A stretch of 64,000 nt of DNA from the NCBI RefSeq assembly GCF_019175385.1, contig NC_083338.1, positions 63,706,884 through 63,770,883 of the forward strand. The letters are read 5' to 3'. This document shows positions 46,603 through 58,381 of this stretch, one piece after another. A model generated the notes under the pieces. That model was given only the letters and a program-made list of their open reading frames with translations, did not search any database and was not told the origin of the DNA. Position 1 is the first letter of the stretch, and every line of letters starts with the position of its first letter. The position numbers were made by a program, and so were the translations under genes. Source of the stretch: Lycium barbarum. Lineage: Eukaryota; Streptophyta; Magnoliopsida; Solanales; Solanaceae.

Positions 46603-48322
46603 AAAGATCTTTTGGATATCTTTATGAATCAAATCAAATAGAGCTTTTTGAATCTTATGTACGTATCAAAATGTTTCAAAGACTCGATGGAATGATCAAA
46701 CGGGCTATCATTGGGAAAACCAAGACATTAGTCATATCAATTTACTTTCAAATACCATTCGGAACATATTGACCGAACTTTGGACATCATGGGTAGGTAT
46801 CAAATCATTTGAAACAACTTATGGAAATCAAGGACGTTAGCCATCCTAGTGGCTCTAAGAATAGGAGTTCCTTCAGAATCATATAAATATCGTATGTTCG
46901 TTTCACAAGATCATGCCAAAAGAAGGAAAAGGTAAGCCTTACATACCTTGCCCGCTTCCTACACAAATCCGAATTTGAGTCTTTGGCTCGCAAGATCTAC
47001 AACAATATTTGTACACACCAAACATTAGCCATAAACTCTTAAGATTTCAATTCCAAACCGACACTTTTTCTACAGAAATTTCGGCAGCATTTCCCCTGTA
47101 AATACACCATCCCCGAGAATTCAACCTGGCAAAAAATACAACAACAAATCCGAGAATTTAACTCGGCCAAAATATCAAAAACAATACCAACAATTATTCC
47201 AACAATGTCCACAATCAATTCAAAACGCATACTAACATTAGCAACTTCTTTCTACAACTTTAACGGCGTTTCACTTATATTTAATTCATATTTGCTCACA
47301 CATTCAAGTACTAATCCAAAGCCATTCAAACAATATTCAAGAACACTTCACAATCCGTTCTTCATTCCAAGCGGCCAAACCAATATACTACCCAGAACCT
47401 TCCAAATTCAACAAGAACAACAACAACACATTTCCTTCTTTTAAATTCATAAACTACACCAACAATTCACACATTCGCAACTTCATTCTCACAATTACAT
47501 AAAATCATATTAAAATCACATAATTTCCTACAACAACCCACAACCAATTTCAATGTCAATTTGAATCATTAAACTTCCATTTACATCATAAAGGCCCTAA
47601 CAAGACAACTAACATGCTAAATAAAATTTGTTCATCTTCCTCCATCATTTCACAACCACACGGCCACACACACACTCACATACACCCACACGGCTACACC
47701 CACAACACACACAAATTTCATACTTTTCATTCATTTCCACATACTACAACATATATATATATCTTCCATAATATAAAAAGGGTAGAATCTTTACCTTTTC
47801 TAAAAGTTTCCACTTGCCACAAAAGGTATTTTCTTGCCTAAAAAATTATACCACGTTGAAGAGGGTCTTGAGCTTAGTAGGAATACAAGAAGATTACAAT
47901 TTTTGAATCAATGATGGAAGCCCTCAACTTTATTTTTCTTCTTCTTTTGGCCGATGGCCCTTTTTTTTTCAAGTTTTTGGTTGTTTTCTTGAATCTTCTA
48001 AATGAAAATGACTAGTGGCCCCTTTATTTATTTAGTCTTGCATTAATTTTTGGCACATGGGCTTGGGCCCATGGTCGGCCACCTTATAAATTGGGGCCTC
48101 TTTTTCTCTTTTTTTGAGCCCAATTAGTTATGGTTCTTATTTTGTAATTCCCGAAACTAATTTCCAAAATTCCCAATTTTGCCCTTGGCCTCCCTCCATA
48201 TTTTCGCATCAGCATTTTTCATGAACAACATATATATTAAATAATATCAAAATATTGTCTTATCTCTTACTAGTCACAATTATTTTAAATTTTTCCGAAT
48301 ATACAAAATACGGGATATAACA
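46603..48322 (-). mobile_element. Solo LTR C, part next to its 5' end (minus strand)
   Basis: C resumes after E, starting with TSD AAAGA, and ends ACGGGATATAACA at 48322 (the LTR 5' end in sense). The A/T-rich sequence has no credible gene. A run of CACACA/CCACACGG-type DNA lies near 47650-47710. Confidence 0.9.
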
Positions 48323-48668
48323 CTTAGAGGTCTGCAGACATATGTGTGGGTTGTGTATGGGTTTTGTTCAACTGTGTCTATACGATGTGCTGTGGTATGA
48401 TGTTCGTCTATAGTGGCAGCCTTGTCGGCTTGCATATGATATTGATATGTGATGGCAGCCTTGTCGGCTTGCATATGATATTGATATGTGATGGCAACCT
48501 TGTCGGCTTGCTTTTATATGAATAATTATGCGACAAATCTGAGACCATGGTTTGGTCTTTATGAGTCCCATATGGTGTTTGTTGTGGACTGAACATGTAA
48601 CTAACGGGAGTGTATACGAGTGCCTAGTTCGGGTACTTAGTCACGGCCTACGGGGTTGGGTCGTGACA
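48323..48668 (+). mobile_element. 3' LTR of element B, last part
   Basis: It begins with the TSD CTTAG (48323-48327) and matches 15897-16239, including the 39-bp repeat. It ends GTCGTGACA at 48668, followed by the TSD CATTC of B (48669-48673). Confidence 0.92.
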
Positions 48669-49010
48669 CATTCTAGGCACTCAGGTCAATCAGCGACTAG
48701 TGCACCTCCCAGATTCCCAGATAGGAGGTTTGACCGTTCTTTTCAATCAGGACAGGGCCAGAGTTCGAGGGCCTCACATTTTCAGTCCAGGGGAGATTTT
48801 AGTCAGCGGAGACCTTTAGTACCGCGGTGCAGCCAGTGCGGTAGATTGCATTCCGGGCAGTGCCGTCAGGGTTTCGATGCTTGCTATGCCTGTGGACAGG
48901 CTGGTCATATGATGAGAGATTGCCCTTCAGCGAGAGGTAGAGCGGGGACTCAACCCATAGGCTCAGCAGTGGGTTCTTCTTCAATACGCCCGACAGCACA
49001 GACTTCTTAG
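48669..49010 (+). pseudogene. gag: A gag, zinc-knuckle end
   Basis: A's gag resumes beyond B, in register with 12559. It carries an Arg/Ser/Gln-rich stretch and a zinc knuckle CYACGQAGHMMRDC (C-X2-C-X4-H-X4-C, near 48885-48926), with further Cys just upstream (CSQCGRLHSGQC). The knuckle binds element RNA for packaging. TAG at 49008-49010 replaces a Gln codon (CAG in E). The frame continues open downstream into protease, so gag and pol were one frame. Confidence 0.92.
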
Positions 49011-50075
49011 ACTACCGCAGGTAGAGGCAGAGGCAGAGGGGGAGCATCTACTTCAGGTGCCGTCCAGCCCCGCGTATATGCTCTAGCCGAGCGACAGGAT
49101 CTTGAGTCTTCCCCAGATGTTGTCACAGGTACATTGACTATATTTTCCCGTAATGCATATGCTTTGATCGATCCAGGTTCTACCTTCTCTTATGTTACCC
49201 CATATATTGCAAATTGTATTGGGGTGAAACCCGAGCCGATTAAACCTTTTGAGGTGTTCACTCCGGTCGGTTATCCGGTAATAGCGAGGAAGGTGTACAA
49301 AAATTATGTTATTGTGATATGTGATCGCCAGACGAAGGCTGATTTGATCGAGCTGGAAATGATAGACTTCGATGTAATAATGGGTATGGATTGGTTAGCG
49401 TCATATTACGAAAATGTTGATTGCCGGACGAAAATGGTTCGATTTCAGTTCCCAGGAGAGCTCGTACTTGAATGGAAGGGTAATACTGTATCCCCAAAGG
49501 GTAGGTTTATTTCCTATCTCAAGGCGAGGAAAATGATAGCTAAAGGTTACATTTATCATGTAGTTCGAGTTCATGATATCGAGGCAAAGCCGCCAACTTT
49601 TCAATCTGTTCTGGTGATAAATGAATTTCCAGATGTATTTCCAGACGAACTTCTGTGTCTTCCTCCAGAAAGGGAAATCCATTTTGCTATCGATGTATTA
49701 CCAGACATCGAGCCCATTTCTATTCCTCCGTATCGAATGGCTCCAGCAGAACTGAAAGAGCTAAAGGCACAGTTAAAAGATTTACTTGAGAAGGGGTTTA
49801 TAAGGCCTAGTTCGTCACCGTGGGGAGCACCAGTTCTGTTCGTGAAAAAGAAAGACGAAACTCTACGGATGTGTATCGACTACAGGCAATTGAATAAGGT
49901 GACAATAAAGAATAAATACCCTCTCCCCAGAATCGATGATTTATTTGATCAACTGCAAGGTGCCAAATGGTTCTCTAAAGTAGATTTGCAATCGGGTTAT
50001 CACCAAGTGAGGATTAGAGAAGAAGACATTCCTAAGACTGCCTTCAGGACAAGATATGGCCACTACGAGTTCTGA
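49011..50075 (+). pseudogene. pol: A protease and reverse transcriptase, N-terminal part
   Basis: This follows gag in the same frame. A Gly/Arg-rich linker leads to an aspartic protease (active site [12 protein letters not shown] near 49165; DPGS rather than D-S/T-G is shared by copies of this group). The protease ends with [17 protein letters not shown] then starts: [48 protein letters not shown] and [11 protein letters not shown], the motif holding the first catalytic Asp of RT. The TGA at 50073-50075 stands where E has CGA (EFRVMSFG). RT copies the element RNA into DNA. Confidence 0.93.
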
Positions 50076-50820
50076 GTGATGTCGTTTGGGTTGACAAATG
50101 CCCCAGCGGTGTTCATGAATTTAATGAACAATGTGTTCAGGCCATTCTTGGATCTCTTCGTGATAGTATTTATCGACGATATTCTGGTGTATTCTCGCAC
50201 GGAATCAGAACATGCAGATCATCTAAGAATTGTTCTTGGCATTCTCCGAGCCCGAGAATTATATGCGAAGTTCTCAAAGTGCGAGTTTTGGCTAAATTCT
50301 GTGGCATTTCTAGGCCATGTTATTTCAGATGATGGCATCCGAGTCGACACTTAGAAAATAGAAGCTGTGAAGACTTAGCCAAGGCCTACGATGCCCACAG
50401 AAGTTCGTAGTTTTATGGGTTTGGCACGTTTTTACCGAAGATTCGTAGAGGGATTTTCTTCTATCTCAGCCCCATTAACGAAGCTAACCCAGAAGTCGGC
50501 AAAATTTCAGTGGAATGATGCTTGTGAGCGTAGTTTCCAAGAATTGAAAGACAGATTGACCTCAGCTCCAGTGCTAACGCTCCCAGAAGGGCCAAATGGC
50601 TATGTGGTATATTGCGACGCTTCCGGTGTGGGGCTAAGATGTGTATCGATGCAGCATGGACAAGTTATTTCATATACTTCAAGGCAGTTGCAAAACATGA
50701 AAAGAATTATCCAACTCATGATCTCGAATTGTCTGCGGTTATTCATGCCTTAAAGATATGGAGGCATTATTTGTACGGTGTGCATGTCGACATCTACACA
50801 GATCAACAAAGCCTCTAATA
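50076..50820 (+). pseudogene. pol: A reverse transcriptase C-terminal part and RNase H
   Basis: [17 protein letters not shown] and FIDDILVYS (catalytic Asp pair) complete the RT palm. [10 protein letters not shown] and RSFMGLARFYRRF belong to the thumb and connection. Stops are TAG at 50352-50354 (Gln in E) and TAG near 50376 (Trp in E). RNase H begins near 50590 ([12 protein letters not shown]). A one-base deletion near 50692 shifts frame after SRQL; the domain continues in the next frame ([19 protein letters not shown]). A TAA there (CAA in E) precedes a one-base gain near 50826 that restores the frame. Confidence 0.92.
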
Positions 50821-52550
50821 TATTTTTTAAGCAGAAGGAGTTGAACCTACGACAGAGGCGGTGGTTAGAATTGTTGAAGGATTACGACGTGAATATCTTG
50901 TACCATCCTGGAAAAGAGAACGTGGTAGCTGACGCGCTTAGCCGTCGATCAATGGGTAGTTTATGTGGAGTTCCTTCAGAAAAGAAAGAAATGGTTCGTG
51001 AGCTTCATCAATTAGTGAACCTTGGGGTACGTGTAATGGATTCAGGTAAGGCAAGAATTAGTGTCAATGATCCTATGGTCTCGCACTTGAATGCGGAGAT
51101 AAAAGAATGCCAGTATGAAGATCCACAATTGTGTCATTATAGGGATGTATCTCGTGGAAGAGAGAATGCTCCATTTGAAGTTTCCACAGGTGGGGTTCTT
51201 AGATACCGAGACAGACTGTGTGTACCGGATGTGGCGGAATTGCGCCAGCGAATTCTAGAGGAAGCACACCATTCTCGGTATTCTATTGATCCAGGTACGA
51301 CCAAAATGTATCATGATCTCAAATTGCTATATTGGTGGGATGGCATGAGACGTGACATAGCAAAATTTGTGACACAGTGCCCAAACTGTCAACAAGTGAA
51401 AGCCGAACATCAGAAGCCAAGGGGACATATTACAGGCAATGGAAATTCCTACCTGGAAATGGAAGAGATTAATATGGACTTTATTGTGGGATTACCTCGC
51501 TCCCGAGGCAAATATGACTCTATATGGGTGATTGTGGACAGGCTCACGGAAGCAGCTCACTTCCTCCCCATTAGAACCACGTATACAGCGGAAGATTATG
51601 CCAGGTTGTATCTAAAGGAAATTGTGCGACTTCATGGAATTACTTTGGATATTATTGGAGATAGAGGGGCCGAGTTTACAGCTAAGTTTTGGAAATATTT
51701 TCAAGAAGGTCTAGGTACTCAAGTCAAGTTTAGCATGGAATTTCATCCACAAACTGACGGGCAAGCTGAACGTACTATCCAAACCTTGGAGGATATGCTA
51801 CGAGCGTGCATGTTGGATTTTGGCGGTAGTTGGGATGAGCATTTACCCCTTATTGAATTTGCCTACAACAACAGTTACCATTCCGGTATTCAAATGGCTC
51901 CATATGAAGCATTATATGGGAGGAAATGTAGATCTCCGATTGGATGGTTTGAAACCGTAGAAGCACAATTGATAGGCCCCGACCTGATTCAACAAGCCGT
52001 CGAAAAAGTCAAAATCATCCGAGACCGACTGCTAACCGTCCAAAGTCGCCAAAAGACTTATGCGGATAACCGCTGACGAGACTTGCAATTTCAGGTAAAT
52101 GATTGGGTATTCTTGAAAGTATCGCCGATGAAAGGAGTGATGAGATTTGGCAAGAAAGGGAAGCTAAGTCCCAGATATATCGGGCCCTATAAAATTGTCC
52201 GTAAAGTGGGTCATGTAGCGTATGAACTGGACTTGCCTTCGGAGCTTGAAGCAGTTCACCCAGTCTTTCATGTGTCAATGCTCAGCAAGTGTATTGGAGA
52301 CCCATCAAGGATAGTTCCGGTAGAGGATATGCAAGTGATAGAGAAGCTGACATATGAAGAAGTACCTATTTCCATTTCAGATAGACAGGTGCGAAGACTC
52401 CGAAATAAAGAAGTCGCTTCAGTCAAAGTTCGATGGCGAAACAACAACAGGGAAGAAATGACTTGGGAAGCGGAAGAGAAGATGAAAGCCAAGTACCCCC
52501 ATTTATTCCAATCTCCAGAAGAGGTTCATGATGACACGCCGAGGTTATAA
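50821..52550 (+). pseudogene. pol: A integrase and chromodomain tail
   Basis: The frame opens with the RNase H end ([21 protein letters not shown]). The integrase zinc finger follows (HHSRYSIDPG, CPNCQQ), then the D-D-E core (MDFIVGLP; GDRGAEF; GQAERT). The C-terminal domain comes next (GPDLIQQAVEKVKII). One TGA at 52074-52076 (CGA, Arg, in B) splits off the last 155 codons: [38 protein letters not shown], and a chromodomain-like tail [19 protein letters not shown] near 52425-52485. The stop is TAA at 52548-52550. The intact order RT-RH-INT-CHR places A in the chromoviruses. Confidence 0.94.
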
Positions 52551-52716
52551 GGTATGTATGCTTTATCTTCATGTTTTGGTCGTGTGTAGCCATAGATATG
52601 TTGCTAATGTGATGTAGCCCTGTGAGGCGAATATATTGTGGGTTGTTGTGGCAGTAGGTAGTGCCAAATTACAAAGGAGACTCTGGCGAAATTTTTCTAA
52701 GATTCCTAGGTAGTTT
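52551..52716 (+). other. 3' untranslated region of element A
   Basis: No coding signal. The part near 52625-52640 is where E's deletion joins RNase H to the 3' UTR. Confidence 0.7.
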
Positions 52717-52753
52717 AACATTCGAGGACGAATGTTCCAAAAGGGGGAAAGAA
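52717..52753 (+). promoter_or_regulatory. PPT and adjacent inverted repeat, element A
   Basis: The perfect inverted repeat AACATTCGAGGACGAATGTT (52717-52736) is followed by CCAAAAGGGGGAAAGAA (PPT) up to the LTR at 52754. Confidence 0.83.
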
Positions 52754-54733
52754 TGTTACACCTCGGAAAAGTCCCCGTACATGTACAAGGAATAGACCAA
52801 CGAAGGGTATGAGTGTGGGGTGTTTTACTAAGTAAGGGGTGATGATTCATGAATTTTTGGAAATGAAAAAGTTGTGGAATTTTACTCAGCCTAGTGGTCG
52901 TATTGTGATTTACGGCCCGTAAAGTGATTTACGGACCGTAAATCACCATTGTCCTCCAGCCTTCAAAAATCTCAACTTTCTGTTAAGTGTGGAAATTGTT
53001 AAATATGACTTGGTATACGGCCCGTAAACTGGTTTACGGATCGTAAACCTCGATCGTAAACTGCCATGTTCTTCAGCCAACCCTTCTGTTTTGGACATGC
53101 TTAAATACGACCACACTATACGGTCTGTAAACTGTGGTTTACGACCACTGTTCACCCCGACTGTTGATCATTAAACATCAGACCTGGAATTAATAAAAGG
53201 GACCCAAGCCTCATTTTATTTCATTCTTCATCCATACAATTCAAGAACACTCTAGAATATTCTCCAAGACACTTCATTCAAGAGAATCAAAGGAACATCA
53301 AGATCAACACATTAAATCCATGAAACAAAGTATATGAAATGCAAGTAAAGGTCATCTACCTCAAGAAAACCCAAGAAAGGTGAAGTAGGGTTTTGGTGCA
53401 AAGAAGGTATTACTACTCAAGACTTATTCTACCATCATCCAAGGTAAGTTTCATGACTTTATTACGTTGTTTAAGGTATTGGAAATCTTAGATACTTGAA
53501 ATATAGAAGAACATAGAAAGTGAACCCTTATTGAGTGGAAAGTGCTATAGTTGGGTGATAACTAGGTCGGATCATGAAAGTTGGTATGTTATGAGTATAA
53601 ATACGTTATAAATGACGTATAAACCATGGGATAGGTGTGAAGTAAGCAAAATTATGATGATGAGCATAAACTATAAAAATGTGGAGAAATTGGAGGAAAA
53701 TGGTGGATTTTGCTTGAAGTACACGAATGAGGATTGTTGCTTGCAATATCACGAGTGTTGTTGTAAATGTTTAGGAGTTGGAATAGAACGGGAAAAGGTA
53801 GTAGAAACAAAGGAGATTCCGCCTAATTTTCTCTAGAGATAACATGGGTTCTTATAATCGGGTAACTAATGTTTATACGATTCTCTCGTGAAGGTAACGA
53901 TGTGACAGCGAAGGAAGACAAGTGAGTGATAGAGTAGCTAAACGACCAGGTATGTGAAGCTAGTCCTTTCTTTCCAATGGCATGAATCCTATAGCATGAG
54001 GTTTTCCTCTTCATGAGTTCATGTATCTCGAGAATCTAAAAGCCTATATTCCTACATGTCTATATAAGATAAGAAATATGCTATGATGAACCATATTGGG
54101 AATGATGTCCTTTATTGCTCATACTCACCTTATGTACTAATTCCTTCAGGGTGAGGCAGAATGTTGATAATTGCTCTATAATGAAATCGGGAGATCACGA
54201 CCTTACGTCACCCCGTTAGAGTATAGATGATCTTGAGCCTCATTCATGTATCATGTTAAGATAATCATATTTTGATAAGCATATTATTATAAGTATTTTA
54301 TAATGAGCATGTCATGATTGCATCACACCGCGCCTAGGTGGTCGGGCAGTCACCGCTACGGCGGGCTGCTATACGGATACACCACTACCTTCGGGCGTGG
54401 GCAGACACCACTAGTGGGCGGCATGAGATGGTACCCCGGACGCGGGAGGCCTGGACGCGGGCTTATATTATTGATTATCACACAGTTCCGGTAAGGACGG
54501 GCAGCTTGCATGTCACGCATTTATGATATCACGATGAGTATAAGTAAGACAGCATGCATCACTTCTCTTATGATTATTGTTCAAACTCAAATGTTCATAT
54601 TGATGTTTTCCTTATATTATTGTTGTCTTCTTCATTGTTTATGCCTCTCATACTCAGTACAATATTCGTACTGACATCCTTTTCTTTGGACGTTGTGTTC
54701 ATGCCCACAGGTAGGCAGGGAGGTGAGCTCGAT
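52754..54733 (+). mobile_element. 3' LTR of element A, first part
   Basis: It matches 9066-11062 closely. One palindrome unit of about 20 bp is missing near 53125. It is cut at TCGAT (54729-54733) by solo LTR G. Confidence 0.92.
54654..54692 (+). other. LTR stem-loop pair (A, 3' LTR)
   Basis: TCAGTAC/GTACTGA is followed by CATCC/GGACG, with one A-C mismatch relative to the CGTCC of E. Confidence 0.68.
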
Positions 54734-55158
54734 TGTCACACCCCAATATCCCTAGGGTGTGATGGGCACCCGACCCTTACTTAGGGCCGAGCGAACCCTC
54801 TAACTTCTGTCGCACATAAAATCACGTCAAACTTTTAAAGTCAAATAAGATAAAACACATAGTAAAATTTTCTTTCAGAAATATTCTTTTCATTACTTCT
54901 AAATTAAACAAAATCTGTGACCATATGAAATTCAGTACAAAACACAGACCGACACATCGGCTGACGGAGCCGCTTACAGACAGACAACCAATACCCACGA
55001 CGCTGTCAGCAAAGTCTCTAACATAAGTCCAGAAATCATAACATACAAACTCTGACTCGGCAGCACTCCGGGCACAAACTGAGCTTGCCACCTTCGCTGG
55101 GACGTCTTCTATATTGTCTTCAACTCATCTGGGAGTACCTGCGCGGCATGAACCGCAA

Positions 55159-55197
55159 CCCCCGAAGAAGAGGGGGTCAGTACGAAATATGTACTGA
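55159..55197 (-). other. LTR stem-loop pair (G)
   Basis: Minus-strand sense: TCAGTAC/GTACTGA hairpin, then CCCCC/GGGGG with an eight-base loop. Confidence 0.7.
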
Positions 55198-55994
55198 GCA
55201 TGTAAAGCATAAAATACAGAAAAAAGAATCATAACGGAACAAACAATACAAGAGGGAGTAAATTATTCAGATTTCCAAAGCGCTTGTTTTCCCGTCATAA
55301 ATCGCGTACACAGAGGTCATATGTCAGAAAAGTACAGAAGGCACAAAATGCCGAATTTCTTACTTATCGGACACAGATCATACATATCAGAATCATATGT
55401 CGTATATATGCTCATAACAGATCCCGGCCCTTTCGTGAGGGTCGCGGTGAACAGAATCATATGTCAGAATCCCATATCATATACGCATCTAACAGAAGAA
55501 ATGCAGAAGGTACGTAGCTTATTTAGAGTATCAGAATGCTTACTTATAACTCACAAATGATGCATATCAAATCATGCATAGGCACAGGAACGTGGTCGCC
55601 ACTCCTGCCTTTGGCGCCACAGCAGATCATGTTTCAGAAGATTTCATACCTCCAAGCATCTCCGTCACATAACACATCATATCATAACCACGGTAACCCC
55701 GGGGACATATAACACGCCGGGGGACCGGACACATCATACTTCGTAACATATACAAGGTACCCGGGGACGGCCAAATATACACAGTACCCCGGTACCGGAC
55801 ACATCATACTTCAGAATTCATATATGGAACCCGGCCCTCAAGCAAGGGACTCGGCGAACCATCCGCACGATACTTACCGGCCCGGGACTCGGCGAAGGAA
55901 GTCATAACATATGCACGAGCAGAGTAGTGAGAAACTTAATGCACATAAACCAAGACTTGGTGGCATAATCAGACGTACTATTAGGATATTCACA

Positions 55995-56325
55995 ACATAT
56001 CGCTCCTAACAGAATACTTATGTCAGAATCTTTTTATCAGAATGCTTATGTCAGAGCACCTATATCGGAACACTTATGTCAGACTATTTATATCAAAAAT
56101 AGGAATACTCATATTAGATTACTCGTGACCGGGTATGTACATCAGAGTACTCAAATCAGAATACATATTCCAAAATGCATGTATCAGAAGTTCTCATATC
56201 AGAACGCTTATGCCAAATACTTACTTCAGAATATTCATGTCAGAATGCTTAGACCAGAATGCTTATATCAGAATGCGTGTATCAAAATACTTAAATCAGA
56301 ATTCTCCTATCAAAATTATTAGATA
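55995..56325. repeat. Degenerate TCAGAATGCTTATA repeats in LTR G
   Basis: About 18-20 imperfect copies of a 16-bp unit like CAGAATGCTTATATCA, much diverged. The overlapping ORFs follow the repeat and are not genes. Confidence 0.75.
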
Positions 56326-57777
56326 CTTAAACTAGGGAGGACGTACGAATCATAAACAGACTCAGAATTACAGAATAGAGTAATCCCAATGTACGTATCA
56401 ATATCATATCTTACTTGGCTCTAAGACATGCCAAAAGAAAGAAAGGGTAAGCCTTACATACCTGTGCCACGACCAACTAGTTGTGCTTATTTTTCCAAAC
56501 TCGTTAATCTACATACAAAAGAATTCACTTAATCATTAAATCCATTGCCATTCACTTGTCTCAAATTTTCAAATAAATTCACTTATTTTCTGCCGGAATT
56601 TCGGCAGCATCTCCGCTGCTTATATGCCTAGCCCGAATTTTTTAATTCAGCAGCTAACAACACAACAACAATACCAACATCAATAATATCCTTTTCCATA
56701 TCAACATATTCCATAAAACAGCCCTCACGCTGTCTTCCAACTTTCCACAACTAATTAACTCAGTATACAATTATTTAATCGCGTCTTCTTCGTAAATAAA
56801 CTAGTATTAACACAAATAGGAAGAGATTCATACCTTTACCTTGATAATATTGCAATATCTTCACTTATCCACCATATACTTAGGCCACAACGCATTTCTG
56901 TACAATTTTGTAGTTGTAATTATACGCCGCCTGGACCGGAATTTGGGAATTTTTAGCTGGTTTAGGCTTAAATTTTGGTTTGGGGGTTTGGGAGGAATTC
57001 TCCAGATTTTGGAGAGGTTTTTATGTGTTTTAAGAAGAAAAATGGGGGCTTGGCCCCTTTTTATAAGGTTCTGGGTTCTGCCCAGAACCGACATAAATTC
57101 CTCCTGCGCGTTCGCTCAGACTTAAACTTTCTGACTGGACCTTCGTTCAGTAAAACGGTCATACCTCTTAACCTATATATCGTGTGAGGGCCCACGACCT
57201 ATGGTCGGAAATATAATTCAATTATCTACAACTTTTGATTTCTGGGGGTTTTTCCAAATTCCAAACTTATAATGCCGATTTTGCCCCTCCAAGTCGGATC
57301 ACCCAAAAACGTTTTCTCAAATCGTCCCTTTGGAGGGCCTACACTCATTTTTGGCTTATGGGTCCTTCTTAGGACTTACTCACCTTTCCATGTACTATTT
57401 ATATGTCTCATCATATGTCCTTTATGAAACTCCGATATGTGGACCCCACTTAGCTTGCAGCAATGAGGGCTTTTCATCAAATAACACGTGAACTAATTTA
57501 TATCATATGGTCTCCAAATGTCATATATATGTTATTATTACCTTCTCACAACACAACCTTCATTCCGAACTTGATTTCAGATTTTTGGTTCAGCGCGTTC
57601 GCGCCACGTGGGGGCGCGTTCGCGCTGTCTTTGCCCTTTGGCCTTCCTCGTTATTTCCGCATCAATATTTCATGAACAACACATATATATTAAATAAAAA
57701 TCAAATTGTGGCCTTATTTCTTACAAGTCAAAATTATTTTTGAATTTCCCGAATATGCAAAAATACGGGATATAACA

Positions 57778-58174
57778 TCAATCCAGATCCTTAGGACCTA
57801 TCAGCGGATTGAAAGCACTCCATTGTCCGGAGGTGCCTATGATTAATCTTTTGGTACTTATATATGTATATTTTGGGGCATGACGGAGTCTTGTTCCGTC
57901 TATTTGTATAGTATGTCAGTAGAGGCTCGTAGATGCGCAGTGTGGGTAGTATGGTCTCACATTTTTCATGTACATGTGCACTTATTATTTTGACGTACTA
58001 AAGATCCTTTCATAGAAACAAAAGTATTTATGTTTTCAGATAAACTATGATTTTTCCATGATTTTAGGACAAATCGGATAAAAGAGCATTAATCGAGTGG
58101 GATGAGTAATAGAGCGAGCGGTGCTCGGTGGCTAGCCCCGGGTGCCCGTCGTGGCCCCTAGCTGGGTCGTGACA
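57778..58174 (+). mobile_element. 3' LTR of element A, last part
   Basis: It starts with the TSD TCAAT, matches 11068-11460 and ends CTGGGTCGTGACA at 58174. The TSD of A, GTTAA, follows (58175-58179). Confidence 0.92.
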
Positions 58175-58179
58175 GTTAA

Positions 58180-58376
58180 TTTGGTGGACTCCAAATTGAA
58201 CAACCCCCGTTTGATCTAACAGTTTGCAAGAGATGGCTATTCTCTTGAGGATTGTTCAAATGGGATAGGTGCCTTTTGATCCTTTTGGGAGGTAACTAGG
58301 ACTAGTTCTTCTAGTTATTGTCCAATTGTTATTCAAATTGTGTCTTCTTTCTATCTTTGTTATTTTTCTTGCATCA
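58180..58376 (+). mobile_element. 3' LTR of element L, last part
   Basis: These 197 bp match 6615-6811, ending CTTGCATCA, then the TSD CTATA (58377-58381). Confidence 0.92.
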
Positions 58377-58381
58377 CTATA

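Larger units (their letters stand above)
54734..57777 (-). mobile_element. Solo LTR G (minus strand)
   Basis: This 3,044-bp LTR appears on the plus strand as TGTCACACCCC...GGGATATAACA. The TSD is TCGAT (54729-54733) and TCAAT (57778-57782). A's 5' LTR still reads TCGATCC there, so the right copy changed G to A at a CpG. It carries the stem-loop pair (55159-55197) and an array of degenerate 16-bp repeats (55995-56325). I see no genes. Confidence 0.9.

Noticed and set aside
49160..49200. DPGS in the A protease as a defect
   Set aside because: The Asp is present, and Pro after it is usual in plant gypsy proteases of this type as far as I recall. Only the Tyr form in E is treated as a loss.
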